Assembly: GCF_946480305.1 (NCBI RefSeq)
Contig: NZ_CAMLJQ010000028.1
Span: 1-52,959, forward strand
From: an uncultured Caldimonas sp.
GTDB lineage: Bacteria > Pseudomonadota > Gammaproteobacteria > Burkholderiales > Burkholderiaceae
Direction of reading: 5' to 3'
DNA: 52,959 nt
The translations under genes were made by a program, and so were the position numbers. The notes beneath the pieces were generated by a model. It searched no databases and was not told the DNA's origin. It was given only the letters and a program-made list of their open reading frames with translations. This document shows positions 37,730 to 46,765 of this stretch, piece after piece. Within the stretch, counting starts at the first letter, position 1. Every line of letters starts with the position of its first letter.

Positions 37730-38740
37730 TCACTTGCCCCGCGCAAAGATCTGATCGAACACGCCCCCGTCGGCGAAGTGCGTTTTCTGCGCTTTCGCCC
37801 AGCCGCCAAAGGCACTGTCGATCGTGAACAGGTCGATCCTCGGGAACTGCGCCGCGTACCTGGCGGCGACCTTGGGGTCGGTCGGCCGGTAGTAGTGCTT
37901 GCCGGCGATGTCCTGACCCACCGGCGAGTACAGGTACTGCAGGTAGGCGGTGGCTGCCGCACGCGTGCCCTTGCGGTCGACCACCTTGTCGACCACCGCC
38001 ACGGGCGGCTCGGCCAGGATGCTCACCGACGGCACGACGATATCGAACTTGTCCGGACCGAGCTCCCTGACTGCGAGAAACGCCTCGTTTTCCCAAGAGA
38101 GGAACACGTCGCCGATGCCGCGCTCGGTGAACGTGGTGGTCGCCCCACGGGCGCCCGAATCGAGCACCGGCACGTTCTTGAACAGTTGCGTGACGAACTC
38201 GCGCGCCTTGGCCTGCGAGCCGTACTTCTTGGCCGCGTAGCCCCAGGCCGCCAGGTAGTTCCAGCGGGCCCCGCCGGAGGTCTTGGGGTTGGGCGTGATG
38301 ATCTGCACACCCGGTTTGACGATGTCGTCCCAGTCCTTGATGCCCTTCGGATTGCCCTTGCGCACCAGGAACACGATGGTCGAGGTGTACGGCGAGCTGT
38401 TGTTGGGCAGGCGCTTCTGCCAGTCGGCGGGGATCAGCTTGCCCTTGTCGGCCAGCTCGTCGATGTCGTAGGCGAGCGCCAGCGTCACGACGTCGGCGTC
38501 CAGCCCGTCGATCACCGAGCGGGCCTGTTTGCCCGAACCACCATGCGACTGCTTGATCGAGACGTTGTCGCCGGTCTTCTGCTTCCAGTGCGCCGCGAAG
38601 GCCCGGTTGAAGTCCTGGTACAGCTCGCGCGTCGGGTCGTACGACACGTTGAGCAGGCTCACGTCCTTGGCCAGCGCGGCCGGTACGGCAACCACGAGCG
38701 CCAGAACGGCGCTCAGCCGGCAAATGAAACGGAGAGTCAC
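37730..38740 (-). CDS. sbp: Periplasmic sulfate-binding protein
   Basis: A 336-residue receptor: signal peptide ending VPAALA before [17 protein letters not shown], which is the sulfate-binding protein signature. Other ligand-site segments are [17 protein letters not shown] and [19 protein letters not shown]. The start is GTG at 38740 with AAGGA 7 bases upstream. It is first in the sulfate-uptake operon. The 187-base divergent gap to the cardiolipin synthase gene carries two ATCGAT palindromes, a possible regulator site. Confidence 0.94.
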   Translation of the reverse strand: MTLRFICRLSAVLALVVAVPAALAKDVSLLNVSYDPTRELYQDFNRAFAAHWKQKTGDNVSIKQSHGGSGKQARSVIDGLDADVVTLALAYDIDELADKGKLIPADWQKRLPNNSSPYTSTIVFLVRKGNPKGIKDWDDIVKPGVQIITPNPKTSGGARWNYLAAWGYAAKKYGSQAKAREFVTQLFKNVPVLDSGARGATTTFTERGIGDVFLSWENEAFLAVRELGPDKFDIVVPSVSILAEPPVAVVDKVVDRKGTRAAATAYLQYLYSPVGQDIAGKHYYRPTDPKVAARYAAQFPRIDLFTIDSAFGGWAKAQKTHFADGGVFDQIFARGK

Positions 38741-38812
38741 GTCGTTGTCCTTGTTTGACGGTGAAGGAGGAATGGACGTGATGCTAGAAAGCCGGCCCGC
38801 CGCGGAGAACGA

Positions 38813-38830
38813 ATCGATCCACCCATCGAT
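38813..38830. promoter_or_regulatory. Paired ATCGAT palindromes upstream of sbp
   Basis: ATCGAT at 38813-38818 and again at 38825-38830, 12 bases apart centre to centre (about one helical turn), 73-90 bases before the sbp start and about 100 before the divergent gene. The spacing and place fit a regulator site, with CysB the obvious candidate. CysB sites are poorly conserved, so this stays weak. Confidence 0.3.
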
Positions 38831-38927
38831 ATGCGGAAAACGAGGATCACGGCTCGCCGCGAGGGCACGGCAGATGTAAACCGCGATTACACGCTGCGGA
38901 CCCGACGCTCGATAGCATGGGCCGGCC

Positions 38928-40220
38928 ATGTGGGAAGCTTTCACCTCCTCCACCGTCGAAGTGCCGCTGGCGCTGATCGTGCTGGCCGGTCTCACGCTGG
39001 TCGTGCTGGTGCTCGTGCTCTGGTCGCACAAGCGCCACAGCGACCCGCGCATGGATGTGGACTGCGACGACCAGTTGCCTGATCTGCTGCCGTCCATCGC
39101 CGGGCTCTCGCATGGCAGCGTGATTGAAGGCAACGCGGTGGAGGTGCTGGAAAACGGCCACTTCTTCGACGTGTTGATCGAGCACATCCTGCAGGCACGC
39201 TGCTCGGTCCACTTCGAGACCTACCTGTGGAAGGATGGCCTGCTGAGCGAGCGCATCGTGCAGGCGCTGTGTGACCGCGCCCGTGCGGGGTTGCAGGTGC
39301 GGCTGATGATCGACGGCAACGGTGGCAAACGCATGCGCCCTGAAACCCACCAACGCCTGAAGGACGCCGGCTGCCGCATCGCGCAATACCACGACCGGCG
39401 GCTGCGCAACATCGGCGTGATGAACCGGCGCGACCACCGCAAGCTGGTCGTCCTCGACGGCCGCACCGCCTTCATCGGCGGGCATTGCGTGGTCGACGAC
39501 TGGCTGGGCGACGCGGAAGACCGCCATCACTTCCGCGACGTGTCGCTGCGCGTCACGGGCCCGGGCGTGCATGCGCTGCAGTCGGCCTTCAGCGAGAACT
39601 GGGTGGACGAAACGGGCGAGCTGTTCGTCGGCAACGACGTGTTCCCGCCGCTGGCGCCTACCGGCGATATCGCCCTGCACGTCGCAAGAGTGAAGCCCGA
39701 GAACGCGGCCCCGGCGGTCAAGATCCTGCACCACCTGGTGATGTGCATCGCGCGCAAGCGTCTGCTGATCCAGAACCCCTACTTCCTGCCCGACCCCGAG
39801 GCCGTGAAGGCGCTGTGCAAGGCAGCGACCAACGGGGTGGACGTGCGCGTGATGGTGCCGGCGATCGATGCGTCGGACATGCCTTTCGTGCAGCAGGCGG
39901 CGCACCGCCACTTCGAGACGCTGCTTGCGGGCGGCGTGCGGCTGTTCGAGTACCCGCGCACGCTGCTGCACCAGAAGCTGATGGTCGTCGACGGGCAGTG
40001 GTGCGCGATCGGCTCCAGCAACTTCGACGACCGCTCGTTCGAGATCAACGACGAGATCACCGTGGGACTGTGGAGCGCCGATCTGGCGGCGCGCTTCGAG
40101 GCGATCTTCGAGCGCGATGCGCGCGACTGTATCCAGCTCCGGCTGGAGGAATGGCGCAGGCGCGGTGCCTGGCGCAAGTTCAAGGAACGCGCGTTCTACC
40201 TGTTCAACGAGCAGTTGTGA
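38928..40220 (+). CDS. Phospholipase D-like cardiolipin synthase
   Basis: A 430-residue membrane-anchored protein with one N-terminal helix (about 12-32) and two HKD motifs: His170 in [17 protein letters not shown] and His348 in [18 protein letters not shown]. The organisation matches cardiolipin synthase ClsA/ClsB-type enzymes, which condense phosphatidylglycerol (or PE and PG) to cardiolipin. One membrane helix and a length of 430 fit ClsB-like forms better than ClsA. Start ATG at 38928. Its 3' end overlaps the convergent MGEAKRK gene by 17 bases. Confidence 0.9.
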   Translation: MWEAFTSSTVEVPLALIVLAGLTLVVLVLVLWSHKRHSDPRMDVDCDDQLPDLLPSIAGLSHGSVIEGNAVEVLENGHFFDVLIEHILQARCSVHFETYLWKDGLLSERIVQALCDRARAGLQVRLMIDGNGGKRMRPETHQRLKDAGCRIAQYHDRRLRNIGVMNRRDHRKLVVLDGRTAFIGGHCVVDDWLGDAEDRHHFRDVSLRVTGPGVHALQSAFSENWVDETGELFVGNDVFPPLAPTGDIALHVARVKPENAAPAVKILHHLVMCIARKRLLIQNPYFLPDPEAVKALCKAATNGVDVRVMVPAIDASDMPFVQQAAHRHFETLLAGGVRLFEYPRTLLHQKLMVVDGQWCAIGSSNFDDRSFEINDEITVGLWSADLAARFEAIFERDARDCIQLRLEEWRRRGAWRKFKERAFYLFNEQL

Positions 40221-40629
40221 CGGCGGCCTGCACCGCTGCACTGCAGTCGGCGTCGACACCGACGACGAAGCCCGCCTGCGGCACGCGGCGCAGCGCGCGA
40301 GGCAGGGATTCGCCGAGCAAGCGGTCCACGTCGGCGGCCAGCAAGGTGCGCTCGTGCGCCTTGCCCTCGCCGCCGCACAGCACGGCAAAGCGGAACAGCG
40401 CCGATGCCTCCCACAGCTGCATCGACTCGGCCCCCAGCAGCTCACCGAGTCCGGCAAACCGGTCTGCAGCCGCGCGCAAGGCTTGCAACAGTTCGCGCCC
40501 GCGCGGCGACTTGTCGACCACCATGCAATAGCGCGAGGCCGGCTGGCCGAACTCGCCTGCCTCCAGGCGGCGGTGCAGGTCCTCCTGCACTGCCTTGATT
40601 TGTGCGTTCTTGCGTTTCGCCTCGCCCAT
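40204..40629 (-). CDS. Hypothetical protein with MGEAKRK N terminus
   Basis: A 141-residue cytoplasmic protein. The first seven residues, MGEAKRK, form a conserved start seen in several small bacterial hypothetical families. The middle (RGRELLQALRAAADRFAGLGELL) looks helical. AGGAA lies 8 bases before the ATG at 40629. It converges on the cardiolipin synthase gene with a 17-base overlap and diverges from the antiporter gene (113-base gap). Function unknown. Confidence 0.75.
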   Translation of the reverse strand: MGEAKRKNAQIKAVQEDLHRRLEAGEFGQPASRYCMVVDKSPRGRELLQALRAAADRFAGLGELLGAESMQLWEASALFRFAVLCGGEGKAHERTLLAADVDRLLGESLPRALRRVPQAGFVVGVDADCSAAVQAAVTTAR

Positions 40630-40742
40630 GCGCTTGATTCCTCGCGGGTGTGTTGACTGCCGAGCGCGGAACTATAGACCCGGCGCGCTCGATTCTTGCC
40701 AGCCTTTCTGCGACAGCCACTTCACCACATCCAGATCCTCGT

Positions 40743-42038
40743 ATGTTTGTCACCTGGTGTCTGATCATCGGCTTCCTGCTGATCCTGATGGGATTGACCG
40801 ACACGCTGGTACGCCGGCTTCCCGTCAGCGCTTCGGCGCTGTACCTCGTGGCCGGCTACCTGCTCGGCCGCGAAGGCCTCGGCCTGCTCCGGCTGGACAT
40901 GGTCCAGGACGCGCGCCTGATCGAGCACCTGACCGAAGTGGCGGTGCTCATCTCGCTGTTCGCCGTGGGCCTGCGGCTGCGTGTGCGCCTGTCGGACCCG
41001 ATCTGGCGCGCGCCGGTGGTGCTGGCCACCGTGGCGATGCTGTTGACGATCCTCGTCATGGTCGGGGCCGGCGTGATGCTCGGGCTCTCGCTGGGTGCGG
41101 CAGTGCTGCTCGCCGCGGTGCTGGCGCCCACCGACCCGGTGCTCGCTTCCGACGTGCAGGTCGAGAACATCCACGACCGCGACCGGCTGCGCTTCAGCCT
41201 CACCGGCGAAGGCGGCCTGAACGACGGCACGGCGTTTCCGTTCGTGATGCTGGCGCTCGGCCTGCTCGGCACGCATGAACTGGGCGCCTACGGGCTGCGC
41301 TGGTGGGGCGTCGACCTGCTGTGGGCCACGACCGCCGGGCTGCTGCTCGGATGGTTCGTCGGCTGGGGCTTCAGCCGCGCGGTGGTCTACCTGCGGCGCG
41401 AGCAGCAACAGGCCGTCGGCATGGAGAGTTTCCTCACCCTCGGACTGATCGCGGTGACCTACGGCTTGGCGTTGTCGATTCATGCCTACGGCTTCCTGGC
41501 CGTGTTCGCCGCCGGGCTGGCGATGCGGCACGTCGAGCACGTGGACCGCGCCCGGGACGACGCCGAAGACGAGTGCCGGGAGGCGGAGGCTGACCCGCGC
41601 GATGCCTGCGCCTACATGGCGAAGGAAGTGCTGGACTTCACGCTCGACCTCGAAAAGCTCGTCGAGCTGACGGTGATGCTCGTCGTCGGCAGCCTGCTGT
41701 CGCGCAGCGCCTTCACGGGCATACACATCGGGCTGGGTCTGGTGCTGATCCTGGTCGCGCGGCCGCTGGCCGTGTGGATCAGCACGGCCTGGTTCCACTG
41801 GACCGGCACGCAACGCACGCTCGCCGCGTGGTTCGGCATCCGGGGCGTCGGCACGCTGTACTACCTGTCGTTCGCGCTGTCGCACCAGGCGGTGAGCGAG
41901 GAGACGCTGTTCGTGGCCGACGTCGCGCTCGTCACGATCGCGCTGTCGGTGGTGCTGCACGGCTCCACGGCCACCGTCGTGATGGACTTCTACCGCCGCA
42001 CGCGGGCCGCGCGGCGCAGGCCACCCCCCGGGGCCTGA
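40743..42038 (+). CDS. Cation:proton antiporter, CPA1/NhaP type
   Basis: A 431-residue membrane protein with about 12 helices. The CPA1 motif VLAPTDPVLASDV and the GEGGLNDGTAFPF motif of the transport site (with the key Asp) are both present. A cytoplasmic loop between helices is strongly acidic (about 260-295, RARDDAEDECREAEADPRDA). The gene exchanges Na+ or K+ for H+ in this family; the ion is not readable. Start ATG at 40743 without a clear ribosome site; an open extension to 40650 has no better start. Confidence 0.9.
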   Translation: MFVTWCLIIGFLLILMGLTDTLVRRLPVSASALYLVAGYLLGREGLGLLRLDMVQDARLIEHLTEVAVLISLFAVGLRLRVRLSDPIWRAPVVLATVAMLLTILVMVGAGVMLGLSLGAAVLLAAVLAPTDPVLASDVQVENIHDRDRLRFSLTGEGGLNDGTAFPFVMLALGLLGTHELGAYGLRWWGVDLLWATTAGLLLGWFVGWGFSRAVVYLRREQQQAVGMESFLTLGLIAVTYGLALSIHAYGFLAVFAAGLAMRHVEHVDRARDDAEDECREAEADPRDACAYMAKEVLDFTLDLEKLVELTVMLVVGSLLSRSAFTGIHIGLGLVLILVARPLAVWISTAWFHWTGTQRTLAAWFGIRGVGTLYYLSFALSHQAVSEETLFVADVALVTIALSVVLHGSTATVVMDFYRRTRAARRRPPPGA

Positions 42039-42075
42039 ACCGCGCGACCCGGCCAGCTCTCCTCGCCGTCGGGCT

Positions 42076-43053
42076 TCAGTCGAGCGAAAGCTTCTGTTGT
42101 TGCACCACCTGCTTGTAGACCTCGTACTCGGCCTTGGTCTGCGCGGCGAACTGCTCGGGCGTGTTGGCCACGATCACCGAGCCGGTCTCTTCGATGCGCT
42201 TGCGCACCTCGGGTCGTTCGAGCGTCTTCCTCACCGCCGCGGAGATCTTGGCGACCACCTCCTTCGGCATGCCCTTCGGGCCATGGAAGCCGTAGTACGC
42301 CATGCGGTTCACCGGCTCGAGCCCCAGCTCCTTGAAGGTGGGCACGTTGGGCAGCGCCGCGACGCGCTCGTTGGCGGCCACGGCCAGCGCCACGAGGCGG
42401 CCGTCCTTGATGAAGGGCAGCGCGGACGGCAGGTTGTCGAAGATGATCGGCACCTGGCCGGCCACCGCGTCATTGAGGGCCGGGCCCGCACCCTTGTAAG
42501 GGATGTGCGTGATCTCGGTTTTCGTCAGCGACTTGAACAGCTCCATCTGCATGTGGCCGATCCCGCCGGTACCGGAGCTGGCGTAGGAGTGCTTCGTGGG
42601 GTTGGCCTTCACGTTGGCCAGGAAGGCCTTGAAGTCCTTGGCGGGGAACGACGGGTGTACCGCCAGCACGTTGGGCGTGGCGGCGATGTTGATGATGGAC
42701 GTGAAGTCGGTCAGCGGGTTGTACGGCGTCTTCGGGTTGATCGCCGGCACCGACGCGGTGGTGGAAACCGTGGCCACGCCCACTGTGTAGCCGTCCGGCG
42801 CGGCTTTCGCGGTCTCGGCCGCACCGATCATGCCGCCGGCCCCGGCCTTGTTCTCGACGATCATCATCTGCCCGAAGGCGGCCTGCACCTGGTCGGCCAC
42901 CACGCGCGCAATGATGTCGGTGGTACCGCCGGGCGCGAACGGCACGATCACGCGCACCGGCTTGCTCGGGTAGTCGTCCGCGAACGCGAGCGGCGTGGCA
43001 CAGGCAGCGATGACGGCGGCGCTCGCAGCACGCAGGAAGAAGTGGCGGTTCAT
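42076..43053 (-). CDS. Bug-type (TctC) tripartite tricarboxylate receptor
   Basis: A 325-residue periplasmic solute receptor with a signal peptide ending LAFA before DDYPSKPVRVIVPFAPGG, the Bug signature. Other family segments are ENKAGAGGMIGAAETAKA and GQVPIIFDNLPSALPFI. Bug proteins bind carboxylates, and many have no transporter partner; here also no tctA or tctB is adjacent. ATG at 43053 with GGAGA upstream. A sigma-54 promoter candidate lies 126-141 bases upstream and a DctB/DctD-like pair is divergent, so the system may sense or take up a C4-dicarboxylate-like ligand. Confidence 0.92.
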   Translation of the reverse strand: MNRHFFLRAASAAVIAACATPLAFADDYPSKPVRVIVPFAPGGTTDIIARVVADQVQAAFGQMMIVENKAGAGGMIGAAETAKAAPDGYTVGVATVSTTASVPAINPKTPYNPLTDFTSIINIAATPNVLAVHPSFPAKDFKAFLANVKANPTKHSYASSGTGGIGHMQMELFKSLTKTEITHIPYKGAGPALNDAVAGQVPIIFDNLPSALPFIKDGRLVALAVAANERVAALPNVPTFKELGLEPVNRMAYYGFHGPKGMPKEVVAKISAAVRKTLERPEVRKRIEETGSVIVANTPEQFAAQTKAEYEVYKQVVQQQKLSLD

Positions 43054-43379
43054 GGAATGTGTCTCCTGGTCGTAGTGAAAGAAGAAGGGGCGCCCGCAAC
43101 GCACTGTTGCGAGCACCCGCCGCCCTGTGTTGACCCAACCCTGCCACAGGAAAGTCCCGCGGGCGGCGGCCTCACATCTGCACCATCCGTGCCATGCCGT
43201 GCCGGCGCATCATTTCGGCCGCTACACCAGGAAACAGAACGGCCGAGGCATGCTTCGCGTTCCGGAAACACCGAATCTCCCCGCCCTCGCGTCCGGCAAA
43301 CCGCACAGCCCGGCGCGCTTCGCATTGCGGGTTCCACGGACGCGCGCTGCGCCGGTTTTGTCCACACTGCGGCGCACAC
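43054..43379. other. Regulatory intergenic region between Bug receptor and DctB/DctD-like genes
   Basis: A 326-base divergent region with no supported gene. It holds a minus-strand sigma-54 promoter candidate (43179-43194). Upstream of that promoter come an inverted repeat TTCGGCCG/CGGCCGAG (43214-43221 with 43240-43247) and a perfect TTCCGGAA palindrome (43260-43267). The last two lie 50-90 bases upstream of the candidate promoter, where an enhancer-binding regulator would sit. The frame of the kinase is open back to 43194, but codons there look unlike the gene and no ribosome site precedes them. Confidence 0.5.
43179..43194 (-). promoter_or_regulatory. Sigma-54 promoter candidate of the Bug receptor gene
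   Basis: On the minus strand this reads TGGCACGGATGGTGCA. Against the -24/-12 consensus TGGCAY-R-N4-TTGCW it differs at one base (G for the first T of the -12 element), with correct spacing. Transcription would start near 43168 and give a leader of about 115 bases before the ATG at 43053. The divergent regulator has an intact GAFTGA sigma-54 contact motif, which supports the match. Confidence 0.6.
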
Positions 43380-45299
43380 ATGCCGCGCCCTCCCGGCAAC
43401 GGCAAGGAGCAGCCGCCCGTGCCAGGCCTCGCTGCGGCCGCCGGCCGCGTCTTCGCCCGCTCGTCCATCAACGCCACTGCGCACAGCACCGCGTGGTGGC
43501 TGACGGCGACCGTGTGCGCCTGCGTCATCCTGGGCGCGGCGGTTCACCAGGCGGTGTTTCGCTCGCAACTCGGCGCGCAGCGCCTGGCCGCCGAGCGCCG
43601 CCTCGAGTCTTATGCGCTCAACCTCGACGCCCTGCTCAGCCGCAACGAAGCACTGCCCGCCGTGCTGGCGCTGGAGCCTCGGCTGGCCGCCCTGCTCGAT
43701 GATCGCCGCGCCATCGCACGAGACGCCGCCAACCGCTACCTGCAAGACGTGGCCACAGCGGCCAAGGTCAACGCCGCCTACCTGATCGATGACCAGGGTT
43801 TGACGCTTGCGGCCAGCAACTGGGACCAGCCGGTCACCTTCGTCGGGCAGAACTACCGCTTCCGGCCCTATTACCAGGAAGCAGCAGCAGGGCGACCGGG
43901 GCGCTTCTATGGTGTGGGAGTCACCAGTGGCGAGCCCGGGTACTTCCTGGCGACGCGCCTGCACACGCCGCAAGGCGCCCTCGGCGTGGCGGCGGTCAAG
44001 CTGAACCTCGATCCGTTCGAGGTGGCGATGGCACAAAGCGGCGAATTGCTGCTGCTGGCCGACCGCGACGGCGTGATCTTCCTGTCGGCCCTGCCGCAAT
44101 GGAAGTACCGGGTGCTCGCGCCGCTGTCGCCGGCCGCGCGGGCGCGCATTGCCCAGTCCCGCCAGTACGGCGAGCTGCCGCTGACTCCTCTGGTCGAGGG
44201 CCACGCCGTCGGCATGAGCAGTGACGAGTTGCAGCTGGACCACGACGGCGCCGCGCGGCGCTATTCCATCGTCACGCAGCCTGTCGGTGCACTGGGCTGG
44301 CAGATGATGATGCTGGTCGACCAGCGCGATGCCCGTCAGGCCGCGTGGCTGTCAGGTGCCTCGGCGTCGCTCGCGGCCGCCGTGGTGCTGGGGCTGGTGA
44401 TGCACCTGCGCTTGAGCCGGCAACGGCACGCCGAGCGCGTGGCCGCCGACGCACGGCTGCGGGAGGCCCACCAGCAACTGGAACAGCGCATTGCCGAGCG
44501 CACGGCCGCACTGACGGCTGCCAACGTGTCGCTCGAACAGAAGGTGGTGGAGCTGGAGCGCACCGAAGCGATCCTGCGCGAAACGCGCGACCGCGCGGTG
44601 CAGGCCGGCAAGCTCGCGGTGCTGGGGCAGATGTCGGCAGGCATGAGCCACGAGTTGAACCAGCCCCTGGCCGCGCTGCACACGCTGTCGGACAACGCGA
44701 TCCAGTTGCTCGCGCAGCAGCGCGTCGACGAAACGCGCGAGAACCTCGCACTGATCAGCCAGCTCGCGGCGCGCATGGGGCGCATCGTGATGCAGCTGAA
44801 GAGCTTCGCACGCAAGTCGCCGGCGCAATTGCAGGCCGTCAACGTCGCCGAATCGATCGACCAGGCCTTGCTGATCGTGGAGCCGAGGCGAGGTGAAGTG
44901 CGGGCCACGGTGCACGTCACGGTCGCGCCGTCGCTGTCAGTGAAGGCCGATGCGACGCGGCTCGTGCAGGTGCTCGTCAACCTCGTCCGCAACGGCTTCG
45001 ACGAGATCGCCGAGCAGGACGACCCGCAGCTGTGGATCGAGGCAGAGGCCGTCGATGGCGACGTCGACATTCGCATCCGCGATACCGGCCCCGGCATCCC
45101 GCCGGAGGTGTTGCCTCACCTGTTCGAGCCCTTCTACACCACCAAGCCGGTGGGCCAGGGCCTCGGGCTCGGGCTCGCGATCTCGCACGCGATCGTGCAA
45201 GGCATGGGCGGCAACCTGCGCGGCCACAACCCGCCAGGTGGCGGCGCCGAGTTCGTGATCACGCTCGACGCTGCCCACGCAACGAAGGACCCCTCATGA
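43380..45299 (+). CDS. DctB-like sensor histidine kinase
   Basis: A 639-residue inner-membrane kinase with TM1 about 39-57, a large periplasmic sensor (58-320) of the PDC/double-Cache type seen in DctB (YLIDDQGLTLAASNW, FVGQNYRFRPYYQEA), and TM2 about 322-341. A coiled-coil linker (345-410) leads to a HisKA domain with His424 in MSAGMSHELNQPLAAL and an HATPase_c domain (GLGLGLAISHAIV). Start chosen at ATG 43380. It overlaps the regulator gene by 4 bases (ATGA), so the pair is one operon. In DctB the sensor binds C4-dicarboxylates; the ligand here is not readable. Confidence 0.9.
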   Translation: MPRPPGNGKEQPPVPGLAAAAGRVFARSSINATAHSTAWWLTATVCACVILGAAVHQAVFRSQLGAQRLAAERRLESYALNLDALLSRNEALPAVLALEPRLAALLDDRRAIARDAANRYLQDVATAAKVNAAYLIDDQGLTLAASNWDQPVTFVGQNYRFRPYYQEAAAGRPGRFYGVGVTSGEPGYFLATRLHTPQGALGVAAVKLNLDPFEVAMAQSGELLLLADRDGVIFLSALPQWKYRVLAPLSPAARARIAQSRQYGELPLTPLVEGHAVGMSSDELQLDHDGAARRYSIVTQPVGALGWQMMMLVDQRDARQAAWLSGASASLAAAVVLGLVMHLRLSRQRHAERVAADARLREAHQQLEQRIAERTAALTAANVSLEQKVVELERTEAILRETRDRAVQAGKLAVLGQMSAGMSHELNQPLAALHTLSDNAIQLLAQQRVDETRENLALISQLAARMGRIVMQLKSFARKSPAQLQAVNVAESIDQALLIVEPRRGEVRATVHVTVAPSLSVKADATRLVQVLVNLVRNGFDEIAEQDDPQLWIEAEAVDGDVDIRIRDTGPGIPPEVLPHLFEPFYTTKPVGQGLGLGLAISHAIVQGMGGNLRGHNPPGGGAEFVITLDAAHATKDPS

Positions 45300-46642
45300 A
45301 ACCGCTCGTCTACCTGGTGGAGGACGACCCGATCGTGCGCCGGGGCTGCGAGCAGGCGCTCTCGCTCGCGCACATCGGCGTCGCCGCGTTCGGCAATGCC
45401 GAAAGCGCCATCGAAGCCCTGACGCACGAAGAGCCGCTCGCCGTGGTGACGGACGTGCGCCTGCCCGGCCGCGATGGCCTGCATCTGCTGCGCGACCTGC
45501 ACCAGCACGACCGGGAACTGCCGGTGATCCTGGTCACGGGCCATGGCGACGTCGCCATGGCCGTGGACGCGATGCGGCAAGGTGCGTACGACTTCATCGA
45601 GAAGCCGTTCCCGTCGGAGCGGCTGGTCGACGTGGTACGCCGTGCGGTGGAGCGCCGGCAGCTGGTGCTCGAGAACCGCGAGCTGCGCCAGCGTCTGCCC
45701 GATGGCGGGCCCATCGCAATGCTGGGCCAGTCGCCCGCGATGCAACAGGTGCGCCACATGGTGGCGGCCCTTGCGCCGACCGATGTCGACATCCTCGTGC
45801 ATGGTGAAACGGGCGCGGGCAAGGAGGTGCTTGCACGCGCGATCCACGCGGCCAGCGGCCGCCGTGGCGCCTTCGTCGCACTCAACTGCGCGGCGCTGCC
45901 CGAAAGCGTGGTCGAGAGCGAGCTGTTCGGGCACGAGGCCGGTGCTTTCACCGGCGCGGTGAAGCGGCGTATCGGCAAGATCGAGCACGCCAACGGCGGC
46001 ACGCTGTTTCTCGACGAGATCGAGTCGATGCCGATGGCGATGCAGCTCAAGCTGCTGCGCGTGCTGCAGGAACGCGAGATCGAGCGGCTCGGCAGCAACG
46101 AGTGCATCCCGGTCGACTGCCGGGTGATCGCGGCGACCAAAGCCGACCTCAAGGCGCTGGCCGAGCAGGGGAAGTTCCGTGCCGATCTCTACTACCGGCT
46201 GGACGTGGTGTCGATCGCGCTGCCACCACTGCGCAAGCGCCCGGGCGACGTGCCCTTGTTGATGGCGCACTTCATCCGCGACGCCGCAGCCCGCCATCGC
46301 GTCGCGCCGCCCGTCTGGTCGCCTCAAGACATGGCACGCTGGCAGCAGCACACCTGGCCCGGCAACGTGCGCGAGTTGAAGAACGTGGCCGAGCGGGTGT
46401 GCCTCGGCGTCGACGACGGGTTGCACCCGCCCGGCGATGCCGGTGCGTCGCTGGCGGCGCGGCTCGAAGCGGTGGAGCGGGCCATGATCCGCGAAGCGCT
46501 GCGCGCGGCCGAAGGCAACGTGGCACGCGCCGCCGAGCTGTTGATCACGCCCAAGAAGACGCTCTACGACAAGCTCTCGCGCCTGGGCATCACGGCGTCC
46601 GATTTCGCGGAAAACCCACCGCCTGCCGCCGGCTCTCGTTGA
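45296..46642 (+). CDS. Sigma-54-dependent response regulator, DctD-like
   Basis: A 448-residue regulator: receiver (about 1-120) with Asp53 in [11 protein letters not shown]+ domain (about 140-375) with Walker A GETGAGKE (170-177) and the sigma-54 contact GAFTGA (216-221), and a Fis-type helix-turn-helix at the end ([20 protein letters not shown]). All catalytic and contact motifs are intact. ATG at 45296 overlaps the kinase stop. The likely target is the sigma-54 promoter of the divergent Bug gene. Confidence 0.93.
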   Translation: MKPLVYLVEDDPIVRRGCEQALSLAHIGVAAFGNAESAIEALTHEEPLAVVTDVRLPGRDGLHLLRDLHQHDRELPVILVTGHGDVAMAVDAMRQGAYDFIEKPFPSERLVDVVRRAVERRQLVLENRELRQRLPDGGPIAMLGQSPAMQQVRHMVAALAPTDVDILVHGETGAGKEVLARAIHAASGRRGAFVALNCAALPESVVESELFGHEAGAFTGAVKRRIGKIEHANGGTLFLDEIESMPMAMQLKLLRVLQEREIERLGSNECIPVDCRVIAATKADLKALAEQGKFRADLYYRLDVVSIALPPLRKRPGDVPLLMAHFIRDAAARHRVAPPVWSPQDMARWQQHTWPGNVRELKNVAERVCLGVDDGLHPPGDAGASLAARLEAVERAMIREALRAAEGNVARAAELLITPKKTLYDKLSRLGITASDFAENPPPAAGSR

Positions 46643-46684
46643 GGCGACACCGTCTCGGTTTCTACGGATCGTGGTGATGCGTAT

Positions 46685-46716
46685 GGCGATGCGGGCATCG
46701 CCCCTTCACACTTTTT
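46685..46716 (+). terminator. Possible terminator after the DctD-like gene
   Basis: GGCGATG (46685-46691), loop CGGG, CATCGCC (46696-46702), then TTTTT at 46712-46716. The perfect 7-base stem is convincing, but the T-run begins 9 bases after it. It lies 43 bases beyond the stop and before the ribosome site of the methyltransferase gene. Confidence 0.4.
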
Positions 46717-46765
46717 GCACCGGCGCATCGACGAACACGCGCCGTGTCTGCAGGAGGAGATACCC

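Noticed and set aside
36698..38758. 686-codon frame antisense to cysT, cysW and sbp
   Set aside because: Crosses three real genes; no motif.
43194..43379. N-terminal extension of the DctB-like kinase by 62 codons
   Set aside because: Overlaps the sigma-54 promoter candidate, unusual composition (many Arg, Cys), no ribosome site; ATG 43380 gives a normal kinase N terminus.
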